Counted from the stretch's first letter, positions 1 through 12,588 are shown. The stretch is 64,000 nt of DNA from Ulota crispa (GCA_963920765.1 OY987242.1:13912002-13976001), one strand, 5' to 3'. Notes: generated by a model not told the origin, from the letters alone. A program made the numbers and translations.

Positions 1-399
1 GAACCGAGACTAGTAAAGTTGAGAGCTCGAAACATAGTATGCACCGCCCTAGAACTCCCTCCTTGCATCAGCTCCAAAATCCTACATCTGCATCCTGTTT
101 ATGCAGTTGGACATGCATGAGGAAAACCACGCAGTTACCTTAGAAAAATCATAATTACGGGGAAATGAATGACGCCAATTTAATCCTCGGAGGCGAGAGG
201 GGACGAGAGGGAAGCATACAATCTGCGGGATCCAGCTCGGAGGAAGCGAGCCTGAAATAAATGTACAACGCGAAAGATGATTCAACGGCGCCAGCCGAGC
301 CAATATGCTTACAGGCTCACGCCGTGTGCTACACTAGCATCAATCCGAGTGACTCAGCTAAGCTACATGAATGGGACCTCCAAGGCAAAACAATGCGGA
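1..399. other. Sequence downstream of the IQD gene
   Basis: This is the stretch 3' of the IQD stop codon. It probably holds the 3' UTR of that minus-strand gene. I see no other gene, repeat or recognisable signal in it. Confidence 0.4.
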
Positions 400-3300
400 T
401 TATCTAAGAGGCTTGCGGAAATCGCTAGAGAAATCGGTGCTGTGGCTCAGTGGGGGGCGATCAAACGGGTACGATGGCTGCGCCAAATCAATGCCGTAAT
501 TGGAGAGCCTATCGTGCCGGCTGAACTCGGCACTGCGACGTGACGACGGCTTGGGCTGATGCGTGGACGATGACCGATTCATATTATAGGGCTGGGTGGA
601 CGACACCTTCTGTCGCTCGTAGTTCAGCGACTGTGACAGAGCGTCCTTCTTCTTTCGGGACTTGTCCGCCGAGAAATGTTGGAAGACGTCCTCTTTCTTC
701 GTCGACGTCTCCAGGCTCCCGCGCCGGTCCGTGCTCCGTCGCGGCCTGTCCTGATTGTGTGACGCAGTCAGAAAGTCGTCGTGGCCGCGTCGGCCCAGAT
801 TGTACGACTGGTGCATGGACTCGCCCTTTTGGGATCGCGACCTGTCGGCCTTGTATGCGGACGAGAGAATGTCGGTCGCTTTCCTGGAGCCTCTGTCCAT
901 GTTGTGCGACGACGACATGAAGTTCCTCGTCTGCGAGCGCCGCGTCGATGATGCTCGTTCAGGATTGAATGAGGTTTCGCTTGGGCGAGTTGGTCTCGAT
1001 GATGATCGTGTGTCTGCGTTGTTGTTGTGTAGGAGCCATTCCCCTCGACTGAAAGAGTTTCGAGAGGTTGCTAGAGACGCGTTGGGACTAGCGGGGTCGC
1101 GGTGGGAGTCACGCACGGGAAAGGACGACCGCTTCTTCACTTTGGGCACCTGGTCGACCTCGTCGAATACGTGCTGCCTCGGCGTGCCCTGGTGGCGCAC
1201 CTTGGCTTGGGCCGACTTCGTGGCTGCCATGTAGCTCCGCCGCGTACCCGAATGCGCATTGGCCGTCTCGCTGGTGTTGGAAACAGAGCACGGCGGCGAG
1301 GACGCCTCGGATTCCAGCGCGTCGTTGCTGCCGCGCAGCATCTGCCGCTGCTGCCGCTGAAGCTGGATCAAGCTGGATGTGATGGGCGAGGTGTACTTGG
1401 TGGTGTTCTCTGAGTGGCTTTTGTACAAGGCGTTGCCGGCTGGTTGCGACTGGGTGGGTGACCCGCCCCGGTAACTGTGCTGTGATTGGTGGTCGGACGC
1501 CACCTTGGAGGGCGAGTCATCTTGCACGTCCTTGAGAGGGCGAGTCTCCCATGGGCGAGCCGCCATCCATCGCTCCAACCAGCTCCATCCCCAGTGCGGC
1601 TTATCGCCTGCGTTGTCGAAATACACTTGCGAGGCGGCTCCATGACTGTCTGGCCTCCACTGCAACACCCAACCCATCCCCGGTCAGCGAACGGCCTCAT
1701 ATTACCCTCGAATTTCCCTGCAAAACCTTGGTACTAAATTCACCGCTATTTAGCCTACGAATGCCACCGGAGGGCTGGCATAGCAGAGAAGGACGGAGCT
1801 CATCGAAAGAATTATAGGATGGCAAAGACAACCACAGCGCCGTCTACCAGATCACATAGCACTTGTCCGATCACACTCCAGCATATCCTTCCAGAAGTGC
1901 CAATTCTTGAACGACATTTCTATCTCAAAATCACGTAGCCATATTCGCTGAAGTGGCCAAATCTTAAGGAGTTAGCACTTTTCCAGGCCCTCATCTAGAT
2001 TCCCAGATATGAACCGTTCCTGGATTTTAGAGATAAAATTATGCCTTTCAATGTCAGTCTCGGTGTTCTGAAATATGCCATTTTAACGAATATGACCATT
2101 TCATTCCAGCATACGATCGATACGGGACCGGTTAGCATTCTGCACCTGACGACTATCCGCATAAGCTCGGGCTCTTTCGCGCTTCATTAGTCCCTCCTGC
2201 CTTTGCTGAAGCTTAGCTTGCAGGTCTTGTTTGGTTCGAGAGCTGGCGCACCATCCGAGCTGCGCAAGTCGGAACAACTTTTCTTGTTAGAACAGAATGA
2301 ACCAAATGACCCGTTGGAAAGTATACCACTTGAGTTTATCGAACCAGTTCAAAATCAAATTTCAAAACTTTCAACCATATAACTTGATCAAATCTCACAC
2401 AAAGCGCGGCTCTAGCAGCAATGGATTACACGAACGGACGAGTTTCCAGACACTGGTTGAACTGATGTGTAAAATACTACAATGCAGAATTTCGTAAAGG
2501 ACCGCCGTTTATCTTGAAGTTTGAGTGTACAAGAGCGAGAACCTAGCGGTGCCTACCTCTGACTCGCGGAGCTGAGCCTCGATGAGGCGGCGATGGCTGA
2601 TAGTGCGCTGCACAGCAAGGCCTTGCTGCGACATGCGGACGCGGCGAGCACGAACTCGAGCTTGAACCCTCACTAGCGCTTGCATGCATCGAAGAGTGAT
2701 GGCGGCCTGCCTCCTCACTGTGTGCCCGCGTACAAGAGCTTGCAAGCGTACCAATCCTTTCAGTGCTCTCAAGGCCCTTCTTGCCTGTGTTGTTGGAATG
2801 TAGTTTAGTGTGATAGTACTAATTTTTTCTTTGTTTGATGTGCGCAATTCTGACAGTTTCCTAATGCTCTTCGATTCATACAAAACAATTGGAAATTCAG
2901 TAACTGTGCGACTGTGCAGGTTGAGGGGCGAACCAGGAACCCTCGGAAGGCGGTTTGGATGCGAATTGCCGCCCATTCCGCCACCACAAGGGAGTGCGAA
3001 TTAGGTGACGCGCTCTCTGTGGAGGCCTCGTCATTTATCACCTGCACCTGCTCCATCTTGAACTCCTGGCTGTAGCTGGACATGACCGCTCCATGGGACG
3101 ACAGGACCTCGTGTTGATCCGGATCTTGCTCGCTCTCGGTGCCGTGTCGCCACAGCGTCCATCGCTTGTGCCCTTTCTCATTCGATTTCTCACCTGGTTT
3201 CTTCTGCGAGACAGGCTGCAACCCACTCGTACGTCAGTGGGGATGAGGTTCAGCATTGGAGTCCCTGCCCCAAGGATCTCGGCACAGATCTGAAATAAAG

Positions 3301-3721
3301 CGAATTCGGAGCATCTGGACAGCCAAAAGGGATTGGACAAGGTATCAAAAGACCCACTAAATTGAAAGAGAGAGCGCTCGATCATTAGAAAGGATGTAGT
3401 GTGGTTCAGGAATCTCTGTCAGGGTTGAGAACCGAACGTCGCTACAATGTTGTGGCTTGGCAGGAATTCACAACAACAGGAGAACGGATGAAGACTCACA
3501 GGAACGGTATCGTCTTTCTCCGACTGGTGTGACCGTTCAGACGGTGTGTTTTCAGAGACAGCCTTCTCGGAGCCTGCGGTGGAGAGCCCTTTCGAATCCG
3601 TCGACAGTGCAATCCCAGATGGAGCAGGCGATACGACAACGACTCCTCCTCCTCCACCGCCACCACCGCTGCCGCGTTTGCCACTAATGAGAGACTTGAA
3701 AAACTTGCTAGACGCACCCAT
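400..3721 (-). CDS. IQD family protein (IQ67-domain calmodulin-binding protein)
   Basis: IQD proteins are plant scaffolds that bind calmodulin through the IQ67 domain and often associate with microtubules or the cell periphery. Five exons read from the minus strand: 3721-3500, 3215-2934, 2784-2557, 2259-2146 and 1659-400. All introns are GT-AG and phase 0, giving about 701 aa. The N-terminus [16 protein letters not shown] resembles the IQD start and is followed by a glycine run. IQ67 spans exons 2-3, with IQ motifs around [27 protein letters not shown] and [12 protein letters not shown]; an intron splits the first motif at FL|ARR, a typical IQD position. Exon 4 carries [18 protein letters not shown] and exon 5 starts at WRPDSHG, then [15 protein letters not shown]. 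Near the C-terminal third [18 protein letters not shown] matches the DUF4005-type tail. The second exon could start 12 bases later at another in-phase AG. Family assignment is firm; the subgroup is not resolved. Confidence 0.94.
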
Positions 3722-4969
3722 GCTTCTCCAGCTGCGTCCAGATTTGGCAGCGGTGGCGAGCAGACATGAGCTCCGAGCAGTGATCTCGGTGGAGCGCTCT
3801 CGAGTGAGTTCCGGACCAGAGCGGCTCGGGTCAAGGGACAGGCAACCACCACGCATGTAAACACAAGAAGCCGATTGGGCACAACCCGCACACAATCTGA
3901 ATTGAATTCTAGGCTATGACGCGCCTGCAGATCCAGAAAGACCGAAACAAAAGCACAGGCGGGCGAAGGACGGATCCGGGGCGCATTGTGGCACGATCTA
4001 GGGAGACAGGGACGGTGCAACGACGGAGTACCGAGGCAGCAGGGCGACTGCGAGCAGAACGACAAGCCCTAGATCGTCAGAGCAGGCGTCGGAGCATCCC
4101 ACACAACGATGACGACGACAAAGGAGGAGCGGGCAAGCGGGGTAGAGCGCGCCGGAGCTATAGCAAAGGCCGCAAGGCAAAGTTGAGGAAAAGGGAGAGA
4201 GAGAGAGTGTCCAAGCCTGGGAAGCGAAGGAACGAATCCAGCGACCTTCACGCCTGTGCCCGCGCCCGTCCCAGAATCCCATTGCCTGCACCAGCGAGCG
4301 TCGTCAGTGGAGGCTCCTCCTGGGGCGGGGCGGGGAGGCCAATTGCTTTATCAGGCCAGGCCGCCTGCCCGCTTTGGTCATCGTTTCAGGCTTTCCTTTC
4401 GCTGCCGCCGTCGCCTTTGCTATTCCTGTCCCTGGCCCTCCCGTAGTCCCGTTTTCTTCACCTGCTCCCCGACTTTCCCTGCCTCTCCTGGAAGGGTTCA
4501 TATGTTCCTGAAGTCGCTGCATTCGCATTGATTCGCAGTAAGTTAACATCAGTTGACCACGATGCCGGAGAAGGCAGAGTTATGATCGTGAATGTTTTCC
4601 CACAGAAATGACTACGCTTTACTGTAGCGTTCGTTTTCCTGGCACGAGAGGCCCCGTCCAGCCGTGAGATAAGAATCTTTTATTTCCCTCTATCTGGTCT
4701 TGCGCCGGCCGATGCTGCCCGTCCAGTTCGGTATCCATTCCATGCTCGTCAGCGTCACTGGCAGTGTGTGCTGGGGCGTGCACGTGTGCCATGCGCACTG
4801 CTGAGTGCTGACTCCCCCCTCCAATGCTCCGTTTCTCTCTCGCTCTTGTACGGAGGGCCGCTTCACGCCATGACCGACCTAGGCGAGAGGCCGTAGAATT
4901 GAGTGGCGAAACTTTTTTGAGAGGATAGAGAAAGAGAATTGCGAAATCCACCACATTGTACCTTACTTA
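3722..4969 (-). promoter_or_regulatory. 5' leader and promoter region of the IQD gene
   Basis: This stretch is much more GC-rich than the DNA beyond 4970. It includes a GA dinucleotide tract at about 4193-4208 on the plus strand, a common feature of plant 5' leaders. Open frames here lack family resemblance on either strand. I did not find a convincing TATA box, so the transcription start is unknown. The region ends abruptly at a Tourist-like MITE. Confidence 0.4.
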
Positions 4970-5275
4970 GGGCATCTCCACCGGTGTAGACTCTCTCAAA
5001 GTTTTTCATCTGATGTGCCTGAAGGCTCTCAATCTCCACTCATGCTTTTTGAAAAGGTTGCGTAACACTCCAAGACACCCCATAAACAAGTAATTGACCA
5101 CTTATCTAGGGAAGTAGAGGATAAAGATCACTAAAGTTAGGGTGAATAGTACATGAATAGTGGCTTGCAGAGTGGCTTGCTAGACTTGCCAGATAAGAGT
5201 TTGAGAGGGTCTTGAGAGGGGTCTAGCTACTTTTCATCCACTTTGAGCGTGCCCGAGCCACCAGTGGAGATGCCC
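4970..5275. mobile_element. Tourist-like MITE, family T1 (PIF/Harbinger type)
   Basis: The ends are inverted repeats beginning GGGCATCTCCACCGGTG and ending CACCAGTGGAGATGCCC. They are flanked by TTA on both sides (4967-4969 and 5276-5278), the 3-bp target duplication of PIF/Harbinger. Three relatives lie at 18625, 50490 and 53057. It has no coding capacity. Confidence 0.85.
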
Positions 5276-5337
5276 TTAGGAAATCCTTAAAGTCTTAAAG
5301 AAAAGAAGGGTAAATAGCATATTTATGGAATGACTAT

Positions 5338-5416
5338 TTAACCCCTAAATGCTCAAGGTACCAAATTCTAGAGTAAAAATTACCAAAATTTGGTGCCTCA
5401 GGCATTTAGAGGTTAA
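5338..5416. mobile_element. 79-bp TTAA element (piggyBac-like micro-MITE), copy 1
   Basis: It starts TTAACCCCTAAATGCTC and ends as the inverted form GCATTTAGAGGTTAA. TTAA is present at both borders. The whole unit can fold into a hairpin through the repeat containing AAGGTACCAAATT and AATTTGGTGCC. It has the same 79-bp length as the copies at 14588 and 57653. Confidence 0.8.
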
Positions 5417-5739
5417 TGATGATGAAAAATGTGTCTTATTATTTTCTTTCTTTTTACCTTTTTTTATTCAGTTTTTTGTTCTTGTTTCTTTTCTTTGTCC
5501 ATTCTTCTCTTTTTTATTACTTGGCTCAACGTCCATAACCTAAAGTATATATAGTCCTAGAATAATCATGTTTATCATCATCATCTTTAAAGTTTAAATG
5601 GTCATTCAACAAATACAAGGTTTTTCCTTCTTTTCTATAAGAATATCCTAGATATGGGATGTTGTGGTGGATTTAGCAGTTCCCTAAAAAAATGGGCTGA
5701 AAAGGGTTGAAAATAAGTAATAAAACCATGTTTTGTCAA

Positions 5740-6156
5740 CCTTTGTGTGAAGTCTCCAAAAGCCAAGTCCAAAGTCTAAAATCCAAACTCTTGGTAATGA
5801 ACTTTCACATACTCTTGACTTGAACAACTATAGTGCAAAGCCTCCAAAAGTCAAGCCCAAAATCCAAACCTCTAATCTCATGGCCAATATCTTATTAATT
5901 TTTTATTCTTTTATGAAAAAACAAATTGACACCCTTTTTTATCATACTTTGGGTCTCCATGTTTGCTCAACCCAAACTTTTTCAAGAGGTTGTTGCTTTG
6001 GTTAAATAAGTGATGCCATGTAGGGAGTTTAGAGGCATCATACTTTGGACTTTGGCCTCTAGTTTGAAGGGTGGAGAGGCCAAAATCTTGATTTTTTGCA
6101 ATTTGATTGTTGAAAATTGACATTCTCTCAACCTTTAGTCTTGATGTGAAGTGCCC
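5740..6156. mobile_element. Diverged relative of the 23116-23660 Tourist-like element
   Basis: Stretches such as CTCCAAAAGCCAAGTCC and the terminal GTGAAGTGCCCTAA resemble, in inverted orientation, the element at 23116-23660. The right end at about 6156 is flanked by TAA. The left end is not clear, so the start is approximate. Confidence 0.4.
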
Positions 6157-7069
6157 TAAGTGGCTCTTCACACTTGCTGAGCCAATCTGATTTTACAAGT
6201 CTTAGTTTAGCTCCAAATTTTAAAAAATGATAAACAAAAAGTATAATAAGAGCCAACATATAAAGGCACATGTCTAAGTTGAAGTCAACTCAATTCACAA
6301 TTCATTTTGCCAATAAATTTTGATTAGGGTCCTAGTAGCAAGCCCTTGGACCTAATGGACAACTTAATTTTAGTTCAAAAAGCACATCCAAGCTTGGGTT
6401 AGTGCATTGTGGTGATCCATTTTTTTTGACTTGGGCCCAAGTATTGGCACTAAAAAATTGTCACATATGCATGTCATTAGGAGACCAACAATGCCAACCC
6501 TCAATATAAAGCCTTGGATTCCAATTAGTGGTCCAATTTAAGAGTATGAGCAATCACATTAATCCATCTTGGTGGTTCTCAAATTTAGTCAATAATTGGG
6601 CCCTAATGTGAAGTGGTCCTAAGGATGTTAATTAGAATGTTTTATGCAGAAACATGATTAAGACTTGGCTCCCGTATTAGTGTTCATGTTTACTATAATT
6701 ATAACTTTTGGAATTTCTTGATGTTAAAACTCCCAAATCTACCAACCATTTATGCATTTCATAGCAAGCACAAATTGAGATAATATGAAACCATAAAATT
6801 CCAATTTTCAACCTCTTCATCAATCAAACTTCAAAGATTTAATGAGACCTTAGACTTGGAGCATACCATGAATTGTGTCTAAACTGGGTTCATATCTTGG
6901 GGCCACAATAGCTATAGAAGGCGATTCAAAACATTTGACAAAGTAAAGAATGTTTGTGCAAAAGGAAACTTAAAATAAATTGTGCTGAAGCACAATTGGA
7001 GCCATGTATTTATAAAGATCAAATTATTGGTTCAAAACAAAAGAGAATAATACTAGCCATTTTTGTTCA
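6157..7069. other. AT-rich intergenic DNA, no gene seen
   Basis: I see no coding region, clear terminal repeat or tandem array in this stretch. It is low-complexity AT-rich DNA like the background between the elements. Confidence 0.4.
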
Positions 7070-7498
7070 CACTACACTGATAATGGTATTTAGTGTTGGC
7101 AACATTAATTACTAAACCCCAACATTAAATGTCAATAATCCTCGTAATGTTACCAACATTAAATGTCAATATATACACTATTTTTCAACTATAGTAATTT
7201 TTGTGATTTTTTTTACAAGTTTACATTTAGTGTTAGAACTTGGTTCATTTTTATTACAACAAATTTTTATTTATTTATTTATGAGTTAATATCTAAACAA
7301 CTAACATAAATTTTCATTTTTACAATCAAGATCCTAGTCTACAAGGGGTTTAGGACAAGAAGAGGAGGCAAAAAAGAGTGATGTGCACAAAAAGAAGGCA
7401 ACTCTAAATGCAAACTAGTTGAGATTTAGAGTGAGTGAAGTAAAAGTGCACATAGCACTATTGGTTACATAACACTAAATACCATTATTAATGTAGTG
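7070..7498. mobile_element. CACTA-like non-autonomous element
   Basis: The termini are CACTACACTGATAATGG and CCATTATTAATGTAGTG. A longer inverted match covers GGTATTTAGTGTT near each end. The CACTA start and TAGTG end fit the CACTA (En/Spm) superfamily. A 3-bp target duplication is not evident (tca before, ctc after), so the border or family could be wrong. Confidence 0.6.
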
Positions 7499-7682
7499 CT
7501 CCATTCTCAAAGCCATGAGGCGCTGGTGGACTTGGCTCAATGACTTTAGCCTTGGCACACCAATGAGATGATCATGAATTCAAACCCACTTTGGAGGGGG
7601 CGATTATCACTATATAGTACCCTCAAGAAAGACCAGGTACCACCCTCTCATAGCATTCAAAAAAGTTGGTATAACAAAGAAC

Positions 7683-8413
7683 TTAATTGGCATTTTATCT
7701 TCAGATTTTTTGTATGTGATCCTCATGCAATCATGATCAAGCATACAAAATTTCAGTTATTAAAAACCAAAATCCTATTTTTGGTAAATAGTTTTGTGTC
7801 AAAAGCATGGTTTTCCAAGAAAGTTGATTAATAAACATCGGTGATGAATTTTTGAGATTTGATTGCGTATATATGTAGGAGACATCCATATGCACATCTT
7901 TCTTTCAAACAAACATTTCCAAAAAGTTTCAAAATTCCTTCTATACAGATTTTAATATTAAGGTGGTCATGACCAAATTTAGTAAACTATATATTTCTTC
8001 ATGGAAATGAGTTTTTGGCAAAAAAAATATATCATCATGTTTAAAGGTACAAAGTCAATCACAATGTATGAGTCAAATAACAAAAACTAATTTCCATGAA
8101 GAAATATGTAGTTTACTAAATTTGGTCGTGATCACCCTAACATTAAAATCTCTATAGAAGGAATTTTGAAACTTTTTGGAATTTTTTTTTGCAAGAAAGA
8201 TGTGCATATGGATGTCTCCTACATATTCATACAATCAAATCTCAAAAATTCATCACCAATGTTTATTAATCAACCTTCTTGTAAAACCATGATTTTGACA
8301 CAAAACTATTTACCAAAAATAGGATTTTGGTTTTTATAACTGAAATTTTGTATGCTTGATCATGATTGCATGAGGATCACATACAAAAAATCTGAGGACA
8401 AAATGCCAATTAA
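7683..8413. repeat. Long foldback element with about 335-bp arms
   Basis: The left arm (about 7683-8019) and right arm (about 8079-8413) are near-identical inverted copies with a loop of about 59 bp. The outer ends are TTAATTGGCATTTT and its inverse, and TTAA lies at both borders. A diverged single-arm relative is seen near 34370-34570. RNA from it would form a long hairpin suited to Dicer processing; that is inference. Confidence 0.85.
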
Positions 8414-8658
8414 CCCATAAGCGCCTAGGCCATATTCACTCAAACCCATACCCTTGTGTACTTAGTCCAATAAAAGTATTACCTAAGTAGAGTCAAATAG
8501 CTTGAATTTTTTTAAAATGGTAGTAGACACATGCCTAAAGGTACATGAAAAAGTACAAGTCCTTTGACTTTACCATTAAGAAGAGGATAAGAGTCAAACG
8601 TGGACATTTTCCAAAACTGAGCGCCCCATTTTGAGGTCCTAGGGTGCTCACGGGTTAA
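8410..8658. mobile_element. TTAA element (piggyBac-like MITE), about 249 bp
   Basis: The left terminus is TTAACCCATAAGCGCCTAGG. The right terminus, read inverted, is TTAACCCGTGAGCACCCTAG. Its TTAA borders coincide with the foldback on its left and with the next element on its right. No coding sequence is present. Confidence 0.65.
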
Positions 8659-8889
8659 CCCTTAAACGACCATAGGGCATAGGTATTTACGCTGACGTAT
8701 GATTGTCATTTGCTACCAATAAGAAATTTTAATTTGGAATCTCAAAGTGCTCACTAGAACCGCATTGATCTATTCTCCAACTTCTTTGTTGGTTTCAAAT
8801 GTAGTAGAGGTGTGGATCCATTCCAAATACAAGAAAAATACCCCATATTATATTGGTCGGAGCGGCACGCTTAGACATTTAGGGGTTAA
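8655..8889. mobile_element. TTAA element (piggyBac-like MITE), subfamily delta
   Basis: The left end is TTAACCCTTAAACGACC and the right end, inverted, is TTAACCCCTAAATGTC. It is related along its length to the element at 19846-20206, which carries an extra insertion. It shares one TTAA with the preceding element. Confidence 0.75.
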
Positions 8890-9044
8890 GTTCTTTGTTA
8901 TACCAACTTTTTTGAATGCCATGAGAGGGTGGTACGTAGACTTTCTTGAGGGTGCTGTAGAGTGTACTACACTCAACCACAGTGGGGAATGGGAAGTCAA
9001 ATGACCTTGTAGTCACATGGGTCTACTTCGGCCTAGCAAAGGCA

Positions 9045-9816
9045 TTAACCCCTAAGCGCCCGGGCCAAATCCACCAAAATCAGGGTTTTTGGAGACCAAC
9101 AACTTTGATGCATCATACCTCGGTCAATCGGATGATCCACAACAAATGACCATTGAAAATAGTAGAACACCTACTTAGAAAATGGCTTGCAAATTTTGGG
9201 AACAATTCACCGCGGGAGATGGGAGATTTTAACCTTTGATCAAACAACATGTGATGACAAATTTTCATTTTTTGGTAGGTAGTTGCTATTTGATGATTTT
9301 TACAAAATTCTATAAGCCCCAGATTCATCTCAAATTTTGTGAGCAGCAAGACCATATGTGAATGCTCACACTTGTAAATTATTGAAGATTGCACTTCTTT
9401 TTATGTCAAGTTTTAGGGCTTCAAATTGCTAATGCACAAAAAACAATGACCGCCACAATCAATGATAGTTGCCATAATAAGGGTCTAGAACATGCTTGAA
9501 CCCTTGCCAACAACTTTCCCGCTACCACAAAGCTTACACAAGGAAGCTTGCATGGGATATTGATCAGTTACAACATGTAAAACGTTACTTGCTAAACTGC
9601 CCCCGTTGCCCCGTACAATGTTCCACCAAATCAAATTTCTTGCAGCGCTTATACAACAATTTAGCTTTCCTCACCATTACTCCATTGACATGGACAACTT
9701 GAATGCTTTCATAATTGTAATTTATAACAAGACCAAAAAATTAGATCTAGTGCCTCAAAACAAGGTTTTAAAATCTGAAGCAACCAGAATCTGGTCGCTG
9801 GGCGCTCAGGGGTTAA
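9045..9816. mobile_element. TTAA element (piggyBac-like MITE), about 772 bp
   Basis: The left end TTAACCCCTAAGCGCCC and the inverted right end TTAACCCCTGAGCGCCC match closely. The interior is AT-rich and noncoding; short open frames inside have no family resemblance. Confidence 0.75.
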
Positions 9817-10343
9817 TGATATTTTTTGAGGGTATTTTTATTTTGGGGTGTGTGAATTTGTTGATATGCTTTCTTATATTGACATGGCATTGCAACATTC
9901 TTGTAAGAACATACACGCTTCTGAACGAGAAAGTGATCTTCCATCCATACAAATTTCATGCACATTCACAAATGTAAGTAGCTTCATCAATTCCTTGGAA
10001 CAAGAGGGTAGTTTGCACCACCCAAACAAAACTGAATAAATCGTGTATTTAAAAAACCCAAAAAACTTGCTCACGACAATGATGAAGAAAGTGTGATATT
10101 CCTTTAAGATTTCCCATTGATCAAGCAACATGCACCCTCAAATGGATGCAAGTGAGGAGAATTGGATAGAATCACGTAAGTTCATTCTTAAAATTAAATG
10201 TTGTTATAAGTTTCATCCAAAAATATTGGCTGATACAACATTTCTTTGGGAGAAATTCGGAAATTTCATCAATTCTTTATCTAGAATATATAGAGAGGTG
10301 AGGTAAGATTGTGGAATGTTTTTATTTTTCCTAAAGCGAGGTC
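9817..10343. other. Intergenic DNA, no gene seen
   Basis: AT-rich sequence without recognisable gene, terminal repeats or tandem array. Confidence 0.4.
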
Positions 10344-10641
10344 TTAACCCCTTACTGCTGGAAGCAACAAATTTTGGTGTTAAAGATATTTGGAAACCTT
10401 GTTAAAGGCAGACATTTCGATGTTTTATAAACAAAAAAAATTTGGAGAAAACACCATATGCATTAATTTGGGAAAAATTGTATATTTTGGGATTTTCAAA
10501 TTTTGAGGTGAAAGTTTTAGGAGGTCTCCTAAAACCTAACTTGCAGCGTTTTTTTTGTACATGTGTCCTCACCTAAGAGGAGGAATTTGCGAGGGAAAAT
10601 ATCTTAGTGGCTCAACTAAATCTGATACCTTCGAATCTAGT

Positions 10642-11570
10642 TTAACCCTTTAGTGCCCGGTTGACCACTTTTGGGTTGATTTTGGTACTCCATGGTTCTT
10701 GTCATCTTTGTTCTATTTAATTTACAAAAGCACATAACATAATGGAGTTGGGGGTTTAGTTTGTGTTCTTACTAGAACAAATTTCAAAGCAAGGCATAAA
10801 GAAACATGGTAGCATGCGTGTTTTACATATGAAGTTGGGAATCTCATACGGGTGTAACAAATGAAATACTAATTCAGTGCAATCATGACGTGACCCCAAA
10901 GCCCACATATTGCACCCAAAGTATCCGGTGCTAACTCTCTAGCAATTGTGCAAAAGATGCATGGTTTATTTAGAAGTTCTACATATAGCATATTTCAGCT
11001 ACAACATTACGTATTCCATGAAATCTTAGGCTCCAAAAGTTTGCAATGCTAAATGTGGGACTTTATACCTCAAATGACACCCAATGTAGATGATATTGAC
11101 CAATCGGATTTTGTGGACACATGTTCCATGCAAACTATATTCAACCATACATGTGTGGTCACGTTTGTATTCTTCCAATGCTCAATTTCACAAATCATGC
11201 CGTGAAATGCTTAGATTGACTCAAATTTTGTATTTTTTTAGAAGTACATTAACCTAGAATGGGAAATAGCCTCTAAGAATTTCACCACTATCAAAAGTTT
11301 CAATTGCATGATTGACACTAATTAGTTAGAGTGTCTCACGTTTTTGCACAACAAGTTTTTTTGGATCATCAAGCTTCTCACAATCCTCACATGGAATCGT
11401 TCCAATAGATCAAACTTTTTTTATATTCATGTTGCCAAAGTTTATAGCTTTGATATATTCGGTCCGATCTAATTTTAGAAACCCAAATTTTGTCCTTGAA
11501 TGTGTTTTGTAGACCTTATAGTGGAAATTTGAGGTGCCCCCCAAATGGTGGACGGGCACTAAAGGGTTAA
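10642..11570. mobile_element. TTAA element (piggyBac-like MITE), about 929 bp, nested
   Basis: Both termini read TTAACCCTTTAGTGCCCG (right end inverted) and are flanked by TTAA. It appears inserted in the alpha-type element around it. Interior AT-rich, noncoding. Confidence 0.8.
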
Positions 11571-11797
11571 GGTAACTTTTGGGTTTAAGGTGGAGTACAA
11601 AGTGGGACACTTGTTTTTCCCAAATTAACAAATATGGTGTTAGAAGTTATGGCTTGGAGTTATTTTCAATGTTCAATTAGATGTCTTGCATATTACATTT
11701 CAAATTTATTTTTGGTAAAATTTAAATTGCAAGCATGCCTATTGCGCTCTAGAAAGTTTCATTAAAGTGCTTGTGACAAGCTACCACTTTGAAAAAT

Positions 11798-11950
11798 GGG
11801 TAGCATGTTGAAAACATAGTCAAGCACTAGAATGAAGGGACCTCATTTGGTAAAATGGCACTCTTATAGTGAAAAACGGGTAGCATGTTGAAAACATAGT
11901 CAAGCACTAGAATGAAGGGACCTCATTTGGTAAAATGGCACTCTTATAGT
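11798..11950. repeat. 80-bp tandem duplication
   Basis: A unit beginning GGGTAGCATGTTGAAAAC occurs twice, at 11798 and 11878, with almost no differences. The near-identity points to a recent local duplication. Confidence 0.9.
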
Positions 11951-12588
11951 TAAGTCCATTTCACCAATGAGATATTGTCAAGAATCTTTTAGCTCCCTTG
12001 GGCAAAGAGGAACTTTCTATTAAAAATGCATCATTTAATAAAATTCAAATACGTTTTTGCCCTAATTTCACTTGGAATGTTTTTGTTTTAGAAATTGGAA
12101 TTCATCCATCATTGAATTCTATTTGTTTATAGTTGATTTTTGTTCAAAGATTGGAGCTAGAATTTCCCTTTGTATTGGGTGGTAGCTCTTTGACTTTTTT
12201 ATTGCAAGCTCACATATGAAATTGTTGCCATGTATTTGGGAAGGAAATCATTAGTTTTGAAGAAGCAATGCAACAATAAACATTAAATCATCATAAGTTG
12301 TAATTTCCCAAATTTTGTACACAAAAAATTACCATTTTGACATAACAAGGTTTGGGTTGCTGCAAAAAAAGAGTATTAAATTCTATACTTCACACTCGAT
12401 CACAAATATCTCAATATTTGGGTGGCCATGTTGAAATTTGTTTTGTCAACATCATCTCAAAACCTTGATGTTCTAGACCCTACAATTACAGTTTTGTTTC
12501 AATTTTCAATAATGACCTTACAAATACAGTCCAAAATTTTCCAAAATGCCTTCTTGAAAGGAGAGAATTAGTGTTGGGCATTTAGGGG

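Noticed and set aside
540-1413. Plus-strand frames of 103-159 codons across the IQD last exon
   Set aside because: They lie opposite a minus-strand exon with clear IQD motifs and GC-rich third positions, which keeps antisense frames open.
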